Source of the DNA: Endocalyx cinctus | Taxonomy: Eukaryota > Ascomycota > Sordariomycetes > Amphisphaeriales > Apiosporaceae | Reading direction: 5' to 3' | Length of the DNA: 64,000 nucleotides | NCBI GenBank assembly: GCA_001600455.1 | Contig: BCKC01000012.1 | Location: 248,001 to 312,000, forward strand | Shown here: piece by piece, positions 24,710 to 36,226 of the stretch | Layout: each line of letters begins with the position of its first letter | How positions within the stretch are numbered: the stretch's first letter is position 1 | Position numbers and translations under genes: made by a program | Notes under the pieces: model-generated | What the model saw: only the letters and a program-made list of their open reading frames with translations | Databases searched by the model: none | Told to the model about the DNA's origin: nothing

Positions 24710-25959
24710 ATACACTACTGTACTCGAAGTCTTGAGTTACTTTAGCACCTATTGTGGTCATTATTGTTTTAATACCTAACCTACTTGAGCGGTAGTGTAA
24801 TGGAATAGCTGTATGCGTTACTGTCTGACTGTGTACATCCATAATATTTCCCCCCTCTACCTGCTCCCGCTTGCTGACCAAATTACTATGGAATCAATGG
24901 AGTTTGTTAGGAGAATAAATCAGTAGTTTGGTGGTTCAAATGGTAAGTAACTATTCAACTATATCGTAAACTACCTAGGTATATTGTAAGGATTCGGGAA
25001 GCTGAAACTTTCAATAGGATGTTCCGCTAGCTCCGCTACTGCTCAATCGATAGGCTGATCAGCGGTTTAAATCGAGAACTATTTGGCCCCTAAGTACTCT
25101 GTAGCATTCCTCACCTCCCAATATGGATTTACGCCCCTACTAGCCCCTACTGTATCAGGCTTCTGAGCCACTTTGATAATCTCATATATAGAAACCCTAA
25201 GCACCGCTCAAAGAAGATTTGAATACGTATCAGGCAATCGAGCAAGAACGGAGAATGAGCCAACCTTACACACAGCTCCCCTTTGACTTCGAACAAGATT
25301 TTGGGTCTCGCGTCAGGTCGCATTAGATCCCTTTAATGTCGGGTTACAGATAAGTAAAAGGCGGACGAGCCTAGTATTCGTAAGTATCGATGCTACTACA
25401 CCCCGTTGGAGACATTGTGGCAGATATATGCCATGCCGCTCAGGCCTCATTGCAAAGTATATGGAACAACAGCCGTAATTCACCTTTAATGTAAGCTCGC
25501 TATAATTTCTATGACGGTATGGAGTACATATTTCTGATACCACCTGCATACACTTTCAGCGTCTAACCTTTTTACAGTCCAAGAGTACAAAAATATGATT
25601 TCCCTAATTACCACGAGTGCTTTGGTACTTGAACCATGGTCACGGCAACAGTAGATAGAAATTATAATAGTTCATTACCTTGAATAAGAAAGAAAGAAGA
25701 AGAAGAAAAAAAAAAAAAGAGTTCAGATAGTAGTATATTGTATGTCTCTAAAGTATATAGCACAGACCTTGAAAATATGTACATGCAGCTGGAGGTATTC
25801 GCATTGAATCATGACCTTTCCGAACTATCTACGCAACAACATGGATGTTCTGCACTTGATATGCAAGCTAAAGATTAGGTGGACCACAAGCTCCCGTTTC
25901 CCCTGTTAAATCCCTGTAGATATGCTGTGGACCCTTTTAATTGTGTACTATGTATACAC

Positions 25960-26600
25960 TTAATATTTTAGGTAAATACCTACGCTATTTTAGTGCTAAC
26001 GTGGGGATTCATGTCAGCTATCAGTACGCCACACTACTGTGTCTGATCCATTTCTACCTTACCCTTAACTGCCTTAATGATTAACAGCAAACTTACTTAG
26101 GTATATATACATATATATATGTGTACTATATGTGCAGAGTATTAACCTGAAAATTAGAAAACAAGAAACACAGGTATTTTGTTTACTATAAGAATAATAT
26201 TGCGATCAATGAAATACTTATCTCCTACAGAATATGACTCTATAGAAGATAGGATATTATATACTGCTACCTAAGTACTTACTTGAGGTACTTCATACGC
26301 TATGTAGATGCTTAAATACCGAAGTAAGTATTAGCACTACATGTATACCTAAATGCCTAATGTACTTCGCTACGGTGAGTTTAGTTAAGGATAGGCACTC
26401 AAAACTTAATACTTAAAATATAAGTGAATAGGTACTTACTTAAATAAGTACTTAATTAAGTTTTAAAACAAGATACATATAAACATACCCTACCCCAAAG
26501 ATGCATATTATTTCAGCGATAATAGTATACCGCAGTACATACCTATATACCTAGGTATCTAAGGTACTACCTAATGGTACTACAGATATGGTATTCAGCA
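25960..26600. repeat. Region dense in TACCTA/TAGGTA and AAGTACTT motifs
   Basis: Short near-palindromes built from ACCTA, TAGGT, AAGTACTT and TACTTA recur many times here, for example around 26265-26300, 26430-26465 and 26540-26585. Single TACCTAGGTA copies also occur elsewhere in spacers, such as near 23589 and 24972. They look like dispersed AT-rich spacer motifs. No element boundaries were found. Confidence 0.55.
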
Positions 26601-27402
26601 TACATATATTAATAGGGTTCCACAATGGCAGAAATGGTTGACCAGGCTTAGTACAACGCTAATCCTGGTCCTGGTTAATTTAGCGTGAAAAGTTATCAGT
26701 TACCTGCAGTCAGTTGGTAGCGCCCTAAAAGAGCTTCTCCTCTTTTATTTTTTTTTTTTTTTTAACATTTCCAATTCTACTTTCTTCACTTTCTTGTTTG
26801 CGTACACAACTTCTTAATGCCATCCTCCACAACATTTTCTCCATAATCTCCTCAATCTTTAAATCCGTTTTTTTTTCTTTCCCTTCTTTTCTTTTTCTCC
26901 CTATTTGAACTCTGATAGTGCGTAGCATAGCATATCGTAATCGTATCTCTTTTTTTTTTCTTCTCTACTATCGAGCTATTTACATTATCCAAAGAAAACT
27001 CTTCACTCTTTAAGTAAATAAGATTCATCCATCCTTCACTTCACTATGTATCCTTCGCGACGGGGTTCAGGAAAAAGCTAAGACTAGGTGTTAGTTTGAT
27101 GAAATGGTATTGCCGAGAAGATAATTACCTGGTTTATCAGAAATATTCGAAAAGTTATCCATTCGCATTGATTTGAAAACGATACTCGAATACGATATAC
27201 TTATCCACTTTCACTACTCATCCGAGAGAAAGAGAAGGGTAAAAGAGATAGGAAAAGACGACGAGATCAAGATAGCGACAGACGCCCGCGGAAGGAGAGA
27301 AAGAGGAGAGGGTGGGAAAAAGGCAAAAGAAAGGTCAAAATAAACAAACACATCTTGCTTAATCCATATTTTGCTTGAACAAGAATAAGAACATACTTCA
27401 AC

Positions 27403-30400
27403 ATGGATTCAAGACAGCCTCAGTTACCCTTTTCTCGTAACGCCGCGTCACCGCCTTACGGTCGATCGCCTTTCCCTCCAACATCCACTCCGAACCCCAC
27501 CGCGTCGTCAACTTCGTACCCACCATCTCAGCCTCCTCATCCTTCGTCTGCAAGCCCTGCCGCCGCATACAATGACCACCCGAGGCGACCTTCTGAGACA
27601 AATCCTTTTTACCCCCAGTCGAGGCCCCCGTATCCTCCTGCCGAGCCTGCCTCGCATCCAATCCAGGCGCATTCGCGACATCAAAGCTCCTCTTCTATAA
27701 ATAACGCGCCTATTCATCGTAGCAACATGCCACCTCCGTCGCCCACCCAGCATCCGGCTCAGCATCCGGCTCAGCATCCGGCTCAGCATCCCCAGCAGCC
27801 ACCACCGCCTCATCAAATGGGACACTACGGTGGCCCGCCCGCTCCGAGAGCGCCACCCCCTAATCTTGGCCCCCCGAGCGCTTTCCCTTCGACTCGAGAA
27901 CTCCCCGCGTTGAACTCCATTCCTCGAACCGGAAGTACTGGTGGTAGCATGTCTATCTCCGCCATGCTAGGAGGCCCCCCCGCTACCACGCATCGCGAGC
28001 CCACTCCGAGTCATACTGGCCAGTACCCACCCCCACCCGCTTCTTCTGCCATCTCGGGCCCATCGTACACTAGTTCTGTTCATGCGTCCCCGAGGATGCA
28101 AAATGCGACCGAATACAGCCCCTATAATCGTAGGCCGCAGACGCCGGAGAGAGCCAGACCGTACGATGCTCGAGATTCTAGAGGAGCTACGGCCGCGTCC
28201 CCACCCCAGTCCATGTACGGGACGCCCGAGATGTCAAGGTATGGTACCCCTCAGGGTTACTCGTCAAGAGGTCCGCCTGTGCAGCATGGCGACGATAGGA
28301 GAGAACCGCCTGGCCGTATCTCTACCGCCTCCGTACCTCCTAGACCGAGCAGCCCGCCGAGATCGTATCACGGCATGGGCCCGAGATCTATGGACCGAGG
28401 AAGAGCTCCACCCCCACCCCCGCCGCCGGAGCAGATGTACGCCAGGCGAGACGAAGGGAGACCTGGCCCGGTCGAGTACAATCCCGAACAACCGCCTCCT
28501 CGACCCGTACACTATGAAGAACAGCGCCGGTTCATGGCAGATAGAGACATCAGGAGGGAAATGGATAGGGACGCGGAAATGCAAGAGAGGTACTATTATG
28601 ACAGACAACAGGTGGAAAGGGAGAGAGCATACATGAGAGAAGAATCCGAATTGCGAGAGAGAGCTCAGAGAGAGAGGACGACTTCGGACCCAAATCGACC
28701 TTCTGGTCAACACCCGGCGGATTATGGCCCTCAAGGTTTACCGCCACGCCAAGGACCCCCTTACGGCCGACCTGATCCCCGCGATGTTCCTCCCGGCTGG
28801 CAACAGCGAATGCCGTATGATCAACCTCCCCCCCGAGATGCCTACGGCCAACCTCACACCGGACAACACCCCAACGAGTTTCCCGCTACTACCGGGCCTT
28901 CTTACGGTGTGCAATCCGCGTACGCGCCGGGGCCGCACGAGCGATATCCGACCTCGGGCCCTCCTCCTCCCCATCCGACTTCCGTCGCTGGCTACGGGGG
29001 ACCGCCCCCGGGTCATCATTACGATGCGCCGGACCATCGCTTTGCGCCAATCCATCATCAGCCACAGGTGCAGGCACCTCGCGCCCGCCATCTCGAGGAA
29101 GCACCGCCTCCTCCCTCCGTCGCGTACAATGGCGGCGCACCCGCCCCCGGAGCGATGGAAAGTAGTAGGCCACGGATCGTCGAAGATGCGCCGGCTCACT
29201 CGCATGCGGGAGCTCAGAGAGGAGGTTTCCTAGGTATTCAAGAAATCAACCGCAAGGGGCGCATCTCTCCGCTTCCTCAAGCCGTTCAGGGCGCGCAGCC
29301 TCAGCTACAAGGCCCGGCCGGTGAGCCTGGAATCAAGAGCGAATTCGGTCGGATGTTCTCCGGTATAGGAAGTGGTGTTCGTGGCATCGGCGTCTCTAGT
29401 CCGGTACCCCCAAGTGCTCAGGTTCCTTTCTCCAACGCCGCGCTCGTGCGTCGGGACGATGTCGACACACCCCTCGGTCAGGAACACGTGAGCGAACCTC
29501 CCGCTAAGCCAGCCCAGAGGAAACGTAGAAAAGCCAAGGATGAGGATGTCAAGGGTGATGACGATAGTACCGGAAGGTTGACTCCCGTTGGCCGGACGAA
29601 GCGTTCGAAAAATCATAGTCATCACCATCACCAGTAAGTCGATTAAAGATAAATCTTTGCTAAATATTTTGGTATTCACCATTGGTTCTCTCCTAGTCAT
29701 CATCACCATCACCATCACCATGGACCCGAGAGGACGTCTTCCCCCCTTCAAGCCGGCGGTGGCCTGTTGAAGAACTTGAAGGCCACCACGCCTATGGCCT
29801 CGCCCACCGGGAAGGACTTTGCTTTAACTCACCATCATCCTCCTCCTAGGTCTACAGCGGTCACGTCAGCGCCGTCATCATCCAAACCCCCGGCGCCGAT
29901 CATCATCCCGAAACCGAAGCGGACGGTATCGTCTAATGCCGTCATAGAAAGTGTGGCCGATCGGCCCCGTAAACATCTCGGTGATGTCGTCTACGAAGTC
30001 ATGCTAAGACCTGCCAAACTCGAGTCGAATACCTCTCGGATCGGTTATTCTTCAACCCCTAGACCCCTACCCTTAGATCGAATCAAGGATAACGAGAATT
30101 CCACCCTGACGGTGAAAGTGCCCAGGGTTCATCTCACGGCGTTAGCACGCGAGGAAATCACATCTCGTAGGGCCATCTGGGGTACGGATGTATACACGGA
30201 TGACTCAGACGTCGTAGCCGCATGCATTCATGCCGGCTGGATCAGAGGAGAATGGGCCGAAGACATCGACGAAGATCTGCTCGAGCTTTACAAACCCCAA
30301 CCATCTAAGCCGGGTAAACGCGGCGCTATTGCGCCTCCCGAGAAAAATCTTGAAGTGTTAACCTCACCACCTGTCTCGGGCCCCGTGCACGTACCCGCGG

Positions 30401-31011
30401 ACCGTGATCTCCACGTGACCCTACTCATCTTACCTACTCTCGAGAAATACAGCAGCTCCACACGCTACGGTATCCGTAGTCGCGAGTTCGGCGGTACGTA
30501 TAACGGGCACAAGTCGCTACACGACGGTATCAGCTTCATGATCCAGAGCTTGCGATGGGTGGACGGCGCTGCGCCTCAAAGCCGGCTTAGGGGGAAGGCG
30601 CGGAGAGAGCGCATTCGTAAGGCGATGAGCGAGATCAATCGTAGCCAGGTGGTAGATATGGGAGAAAAGGAGATCCTGGCTAAGAGGATAGCGGCGTCCA
30701 GAACATCGCGCACGCCGAAGATGGAGAATGGGGACGGACTGGGAAAACGCGCCAACGACGGCGACAAGGAGAACCATTACCCCGATCCCTCGAGGATCGT
30801 GTCGGCTGCGAGCGCTATTGCTTCTCTCGCCGACGCGGGCGCCATGGCGAGAGCGGAGTTGGACAGAAATTCGATGGTGACATCTCCTTTTGTGGATGGA
30901 AACGAGGATAATGGAAGGGGGGGTCATCCTGCTGGTGAGGGAAATAACGACAACGATACGGTGATGATATCTGTATCCGGAGAATCTAAGTGTCGGAAAG
31001 AGGCAAAATAG
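27403..31011 (+). CDS. RXT3: Rxt3-type subunit of the Rpd3L histone deacetylase complex
   Basis: Two exons, 27403-29633 and 29697-31011, joined by a 63 bp intron (GTAAGT...CCTAG), encode 1181 residues. Residues 1 to about 560 are Pro/Ser/Gln/Tyr-rich and disordered, including a QHPA tandem repeat and a charged coiled region near 370-430. The conserved Rxt3 domain is in exon 2, roughly residues 840-1065. It starts GDVVYEVMLRP and includes AIWGTDVYTDDSDVVAACIHAGWI and the late RYGIRSREFGG and SLRWVDGA segments. Rxt3 is a subunit of the large Rpd3 complex, which deacetylates histones at promoters, so a nuclear location is expected. KRRKAK-type basic patches near 707-740 fit import signals. A 13-His tract is coded across the intron. 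The domain assignment is firm; the detailed role is inferred from yeast. Confidence 0.88.
27748..27790 (+). repeat. In-frame 12-bp tandem repeat coding Gln-His-Pro-Ala
   Basis: Three near-identical copies of CAGCATCCGGCT plus a partial fourth lie inside the Rxt3 N-terminal disordered region. They code repeated QHPA, and copy number could vary without a frameshift. Confidence 0.9.
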
Positions 31012-31625
31012 AGCTCTCGTGCTCGGACGAGAAGGAGAGTGTTAAGGAAGATGTGTTGATTACACGTTATGCCTCATCACTACTTGCTGGTAAATGTTAC
31101 GAGAAGGAAGACAAAAAAGAGTCATTTATGAGATACCATGCTACACGAATCAGTATTCTGTTATCATATTTTTCTAAAGAAGGGCATGACCGCCGATTTG
31201 GCTGGGCTGAGGTGCGTGGCATGACATACCATTAGCATACTTTACATAGCAATGGCGTTTTTTCTCTCTTATATTTCAAATTTAGGTGATCAACTGTGCT
31301 GCTATGTTACTTCGTGGGTGAATGTGCTTTCATTATATTCCGCATTATAATTATACATAGATATATACCAGTAGCACCAACTACTTACGATATAAAAGGT
31401 TCGCTATAAGCCCTTCCAGAAAGTAGATGTCTGGTTTTGATGTTTCAATTTCGTATAGCTGGCTTGACTGGGTTTGGACACTCTTTAAGCAGCTGAGTAG
31501 CTGATCTCAGATATTCCTTTGTCCAATAACGGGTTCCGGACCTTATTCGTCGAGATTTCGTCAACCGCAAATGATTTTACGATTTATTTAATTCGATTCT
31601 TCTTCTTCTGCCTTTAAACCCTTTC
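31012..31625. other. Convergent 3' intergenic region
   Basis: AT-rich spacer between the 3' ends of the Rxt3 and SDHAF4-like genes. The open frames in it lack family features. Confidence 0.5.
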
Positions 31626-32111
31626 TCAAAAATCCGTCACTCGTCCATTAAAACTATAATCGCCACCGGGTCCCCAGCGCAGCGGCTCGTTCTTCGGACC
31701 GCCCACCTCGCCCGTCTTGGGGTTCACGTCGCCCTCGAACTCGGGCGGCGCGCCCTTTCGCAACGGCGCGGGTATCACGTCTCCTTCTTCTGCTCCATCT
31801 TTCCCTCTCACCTCGACTTTCGCGACGTCTTTGCCGGATTCGGATTCGGGTTCGGGCGTGGACGTGGGGTTGAACCCTTCTTGCGTGTTGGCCGTCCGTT
31901 GCAGACGCTCGAACTCGGCTTGCTGCTCGGGAGGGAGGCGGGGTGGCGAGGGGCCGGGGCGGCCGAAGGGGGGAGTGGAGTAGCTTCGGGCTGCTATTAT
32001 TGTTGTTGCTGCGCGGCGGGGAGTGGCTGTGGATGGGATGAAGGATGATGGCAAGATGCGGGATGTGAGGCGCCCGGTTGACCGTGTTATTGAGTGCCGA
32101 ATGGAGGCCAT
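31626..32111 (-). CDS. SDH8: Succinate dehydrogenase assembly factor 4 (Sdh8/SDHAF4)
   Basis: A single exon encodes 161 residues. The N-terminus is rich in Arg, Ser and Ala with no acidic residues for about 45 positions and ends near RSYSTP, which is a typical mitochondrial presequence. The C-terminal 40 residues carry the DUF1674/SDHAF4 signature: GDVNPKTGEVGGPK, then EPLRWGPGGDYSFNGRVTDF at the very end. SDHAF4/Sdh8 binds free flavinated Sdh1 in the matrix, protecting it before it joins Sdh2. The linker between presequence and motif is Glu/Pro-rich and probably disordered. It is divergent from tryptophan synthase across 528 bp. Confidence 0.9.
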   Translation of the reverse strand: MASIRHSITRSTGRLTSRILPSSFIPSTATPRRAATTIIAARSYSTPPFGRPGPSPPRLPPEQQAEFERLQRTANTQEGFNPTSTPEPESESGKDVAKVEVRGKDGAEEGDVIPAPLRKGAPPEFEGDVNPKTGEVGGPKNEPLRWGPGGDYSFNGRVTDF

Positions 32112-32639
32112 TCTGTTATTTGCGTTGGACGGAAATTTAGGGGAGAGGATTATATAATGTACTCAGAGGTATAAAATCGCAACGTCGCTGTATAGACACT
32201 TTGCTGAATGAAGTCTCTTGGTGGCGATGCTGAAAGAGTTGAATAATTAAGGTATACAAATTCCTAGGTAGATAGAACTCTTCGATATGAGGGTATCATT
32301 ATTATTTTCATGTGATAAAAAGTAGCTTAATGGAATAAGTGCATTTATTGAGTAATCGATAAACGATAACACTGATAAACCCCACTAATTAATTGTCCCG
32401 CGACAAGTCAGTCACACTGCCCCTCCAAGCTCCGGTTGTCGGTTGTCGCTACAAAAATAAAATAACTGAGGCCAGATAAGTTAGAGGGAAGGTCGAGTCA
32501 TCCAAGCAATCCCCTGAAATAAGGTGACTCAATAGATTAATTATATTCTTTATATAAGAAGACGAGGTTGAAGAGTGGCCAATTCTATATTTGTCTATTG
32601 GATCTTCATCGCTTTGTGTTCAATTACGATATATCAAAG
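32112..32639. promoter_or_regulatory. Divergent promoter of SDH8 and tryptophan synthase
   Basis: This 528 bp non-coding stretch lies between two start codons. On the tryptophan synthase side it holds a TGACTCA motif at 32525-32531 and a TATATAA box at 32551-32557. Confidence 0.6.
32525..32531 (+). promoter_or_regulatory. Gcn4/Cpc1-type TGACTCA site
   Basis: A perfect TGACTCA heptamer lies 109 bp upstream of the tryptophan synthase ATG and about 20 bp before a TATATAA box. A related GAGTCA, the reverse complement of TGACTC, sits at 32495-32500. Gcn4/Cpc1 activates amino-acid biosynthesis genes under starvation through this motif. Binding is inferred. Confidence 0.6.
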
Positions 32640-35056
32640 ATGGAAGCCCTTAAGCAAACGTTTAGAAAATGCAAGGCCGAGAAGAGGGTATGTTGCCAAA
32701 CCATATTCAAATAATCCAGAAAAATGGAGCCCAACATATACTAATCAATTGGTCCTGGAATGAATCAATCAGGCTGCTCTGGTCACTTATGTCACTGCTG
32801 GCTTCCCCAAGCCTGAAGACACCCCAGATGTCTTGGTGGCTATGCAAAAGGGTGGTGCAGGTATGCTCCTTATCCCCAACCACCACTTGCTTATATATTC
32901 ATTTTCTCTTTATGGTACGACACATGAAGCAGCGAGACTAATATATCAACTTTGTGGTTAAGATGTCATTGAGCTCGGAGTTCCTTTTACAGATCCCATC
33001 GCAGATGGCCCTACCATCCAGACATCTAACACCGTAGCTCTGCTTAATGGAGTTACTACCCATTCTACGATAGATATGGTAAGGAGTGCGAGAGAGAAAG
33101 GTCTCACGGCTCCCGTGTTGTTAATGGGATACTACAACCCACTCCTAGCTTACGGCGAAGATGCTCTACTACGGGATTGCAAAGCCGCCGGTGTTAATGG
33201 CTTCATCATTTGCGACTTGCCACCCGAAGAGGCCATCTCCTTCCGAAAACTCTGCAGTAAAGGCCAGCTTTCCTATGTCCCATTAATTGCACCAGCCACC
33301 TCAGATGCTCGAATGAAGCTCCTCTGCGCTCTCGCCGACTCCTTTATCTATGTCGTATCTCGCCAGGGTGTCACCGGCGCTCTGGGCACCCTCAACGCGA
33401 ACCTGCCCGACCTACTCCAGCGCGTCAAGAAATACAGCGGTGACAAGCCCGCCGCCGTTGGCTTCGGTGTATCGACGAGAGAACACTTCCAGTCTGTCGC
33501 CGCTATCGCAGATGGTGTAGTCATCGGATCTCAGATTGTCAGCACCCTCCAGAAAGCAGAACCCGGAAAGCTCACTCAAGCTGTCGAGGAATACTGCGCT
33601 TACGTGTGCGGACGGACGACGAGCGACCAGCAGGAGATCACGCGGGAGGTGGGTGTCATAGAAGCTATCAACGGCGCCAAGGAACCGAGCGGCGATGACG
33701 TGACGGTTAACGGCGTCATCACCGACGCCGACGACGCCGCCCTCGTGGCCCAGCTTGCCGCGATGCACGGCAAGATCCCCGAGCGCTTCGGCGAGTTCGG
33801 CGGGCAGTACGTGCCCGAGTCCCTCATGGACTGCCTCTCGCAGCTGGAAGACGGCTTCAACGCGATCCGAAACGACCCCGACTTTTGGGCCGAGTACAGG
33901 TCCTACTACGACTACATGGGCCGACCGGGCCATCTGCACCTCGCGGAGCGTCTGACGGAATACGCCGGCGGCGCTAACATCTGGTTGAAGAGAGAAGATC
34001 TGAACCACACGGGTTCGCATAAGATCAACAATGCGCTCGGTCAAATATTGTTGGCAAAACGGTTGGGTAAGACTAGAATTATCGCCGAGACGGGAGCCGG
34101 CCAGCACGGTGTCGCTACGGCTACGGTTTGCGCCAAGTTTGGTATGGAGTGTACAGTGTTCATGGGTGCTGTAAGTTTTATCCACCCCTCTTTTTGTTCT
34201 TTATCTCCTTCGAAAGATTTCTAGCAGCGCAAATGGCTCACAACTATTTTAGGAAGATGTTCGCCGTCAGGCCCTGAACGTATTCCGGATGCGACTTCTT
34301 GGAGCCAAAGTTATCGCCGTCGAAGCGGGCAGCAAAACTCTCCGTGACGCCGTCAACGAAGCCATGCGCTCTTGGGTTGTCCGTCTTGAAGACACACACT
34401 ACATTATCGGATCAGCCATCGGTCCTCACCCGTTCCCGACCATAGTGCGAACGTTCCAGTCCGTCATCGGCCAGGAGACGAAAGAGCAGATGATGGAGAA
34501 GCGAGGCAAACTTCCCGACGCGGTTGTGGCTTGTGTCGGTGGTGGTTCCAACGCCGTGGGTATGTTCTATCCCTTCGCCAATGACCCGTCGGTCAAGCTT
34601 CTAGGCGTTGAGGCTGGTGGTGACGGTGTGGACACGAACCGACACTCGGCCACTCTCACGGGCGGTTCAAAGGGTGTTCTTCACGGCGTCAGAACATACA
34701 TTCTTCAAAACGAGCACGGCCAGGTTTCGGACACGCATTCCGTCTCGGCTGGTCTCGATTACCCAGGTGTTGGTCCGGAACTAGCATCTTGGAAAGACTC
34801 GTCGCGGGCCAAATTCATTGCGGCCACGGACGCGGAGGCATTCATGGGCTTCAAGCTCATCTCTCAGCTCGAGGGTATCATTCCAGCGCTCGAGTCGGCT
34901 CATGGTATCTACGGGGCTCTTGAACTGGCTAAGACCATGAAAAAGGACGAGGATATTGTCATCTGCTTGAGCGGTAGGGGTGACAAGGACGTGCAGAGTG
35001 TTGCGGATGAGTTGCCTAAGCTGGGCCCCAAGATCGGATGGGACTTGAGATTTTAA
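32640..35056 (+). CDS. TRP5: Bifunctional tryptophan synthase (alpha-beta fusion)
   Basis: Four exons (32640-32687, 32773-32860, 32963-34170, 34253-35056) encode 715 residues, the usual fungal length. Exon 1 is only 16 codons ([16 protein letters not shown]). The alpha half (to about 255) includes [18 protein letters not shown] with the catalytic Glu and Asp, and cleaves indole-3-glycerol phosphate to indole. A linker of about 40 residues leads to the beta half, which condenses indole with serine. Its PLP lysine is K399 in [13 protein letters not shown], with the glycine-rich phosphate loop [10 protein letters not shown] further on. The fused order alpha then beta is the fungal arrangement, with an internal indole tunnel. 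The enzyme is cytosolic. A Cpc1/Gcn4-type site and TATA box upstream suggest control by amino-acid starvation. No residue expected for activity is missing. Confidence 0.97.
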
Positions 35057-35467
35057 AGACGAACTTGCTCTTTAAAGGGGGTTGGAAAAATGTCATTGAT
35101 ACCGATACAAGTATATATTTTATGTTTGAATTTGGGAGTTGGTGCATTTTAGACAAAAAATCTGGGGAAGAAGAAAAAAGTAAATCCCACAAGAGTTTTG
35201 ATTTTCATGGGACGATGTATAGAATTTCGCAAGTAAAAAAATAATAATAAAAGATACAATCGGTGATACAATTGAATTTTTGTAATTTTTGTACAAGTTT
35301 ATAGGATGATGAAGATATTTTACAATTGATCCCACCATTTATCCATCTATTCTCTTTTATTAGAGCTTGCTTGCCCAGCTATAGCATAAAAACCATGTTT
35401 TAAGACAGAACCAAAGCCTGAAAAGCTCTCGGGATATATATCGAAAGACAGGTGACTCGTATCATGT
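35057..35467. other. Convergent 3' intergenic region
   Basis: AT-rich spacer between the tryptophan synthase and bL28m stop codons. No gene was found. Confidence 0.5.
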
Positions 35468-36226
35468 TTATGTACTTATTTTTGGTTGAGACGATTCTGT
35501 CTCTTCGGCTCTGATAATACTCTGCTCACCAGCCGGTATCTCGCCGAGGACAAACTCATCACCCCTTTCCAACGAAGCATCAATCTCTTTTACGAGGCTC
35601 TCGGCCGTAACCGGCTCGCCCCGACCACCGTCCACCTCGGCGACCTCCTTCGCCAGCAAGCCTAGCTCCTCGGCGAGCGCCTCCTCGCCTTCCCGGGGCG
35701 GCAGGCCGAGCATCAGGCGCTCCTTAGCGAAGCGGGCCCGGATCGCGGGCGTCTGCATGATCTTCCACCGCAGCTTCCAGCCGGCCGGGCCGAGGTCCTT
35801 GATGCGGCGGGCCTTGCTCCCGAGGAGGTACTCGTCGACGCCGCCGAGCTTGTCGATGGTGCGGAGGACCTTGGCCGTGACGCGCGTGCGGATGAAGGCC
35901 TGCAGCGAGACGGACCAGAGCCGCTTCGTGTGCAGGTTGAGGTGCCAGCGCGTGGGCGACTTGGTTTTATGTTTGGGCGCGATCGTGTTGCCGAACTGCA
36001 CCTTGGCGGCGCCGTACAGGCCCTCGTTCCGCTGCTTGAACGTCCGGAAGGGACCGTACGGGTACTCGGGCACCGCGTGGCGAGGTACCGTCAGGTGGGA
36101 GGGCTTCTGTCGGTGGGTGCACGCCGTGCTGCTGAAGGGGCGGGCTGACGAGGAGGAGGATAGGGATAGGCTGCACTTGGCGAGGTGCCGCGAGGGCGCT
36201 ACGGGGATGGGGAGGTGTGGTGGCAT
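35468..36226 (-). CDS. MRPL24: Mitochondrial ribosomal protein bL28m (Mrpl24)
   Basis: A single exon encodes 252 residues. A Ser/Arg-rich mitochondrial targeting segment covers about residues 1-45. The core runs from YGAAKVQFGNTIAPKHKTKS through RWHLNLHTKRLWS to VTAKVLRTIDKLGGVDEYLL, which is the L28 family pattern of an N-terminal beta-hairpin and a helix facing rRNA. A mitochondria-specific extension follows and ends in an acidic tail. The protein is part of the large mitochondrial ribosomal subunit; the yeast homologue is Mrpl24. Exon GC is very high compared with its flanks. It is divergent from the uncharacterised gene at 36733. Confidence 0.9.
   Translation of the reverse strand: MPPHLPIPVAPSRHLAKCSLSLSSSSSARPFSSTACTHRQKPSHLTVPRHAVPEYPYGPFRTFKQRNEGLYGAAKVQFGNTIAPKHKTKSPTRWHLNLHTKRLWSVSLQAFIRTRVTAKVLRTIDKLGGVDEYLLGSKARRIKDLGPAGWKLRWKIMQTPAIRARFAKERLMLGLPPREGEEALAEELGLLAKEVAEVDGGRGEPVTAESLVKEIDASLERGDEFVLGEIPAGEQSIIRAEETESSQPKIST

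Larger units (their letters stand above)
21212..27402. other. 6.2 kb AT-rich gene-free spacer
   Basis: No convincing coding sequence is present on either strand. Open frames are short, AT-rich and featureless. The left end must hold the phosphate-transporter promoter. I saw no CACGTG Pho4-type site in the first few hundred bases. The right end (about 26720-27400) shows pyrimidine-rich then purine-rich sequence, typical of a fungal promoter and leader for the Rxt3 gene. Simple repeats and TACCTA/TAGGTA palindromes fill much of the middle. No transposase or reverse-transcriptase frame was recognised. Confidence 0.6.

Noticed and set aside
33412..34185. 257-codon minus-strand ORF opposite tryptophan synthase
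   Set aside because: It is a shadow of the very strong TRP5 coding frame and has no recognisable domain.
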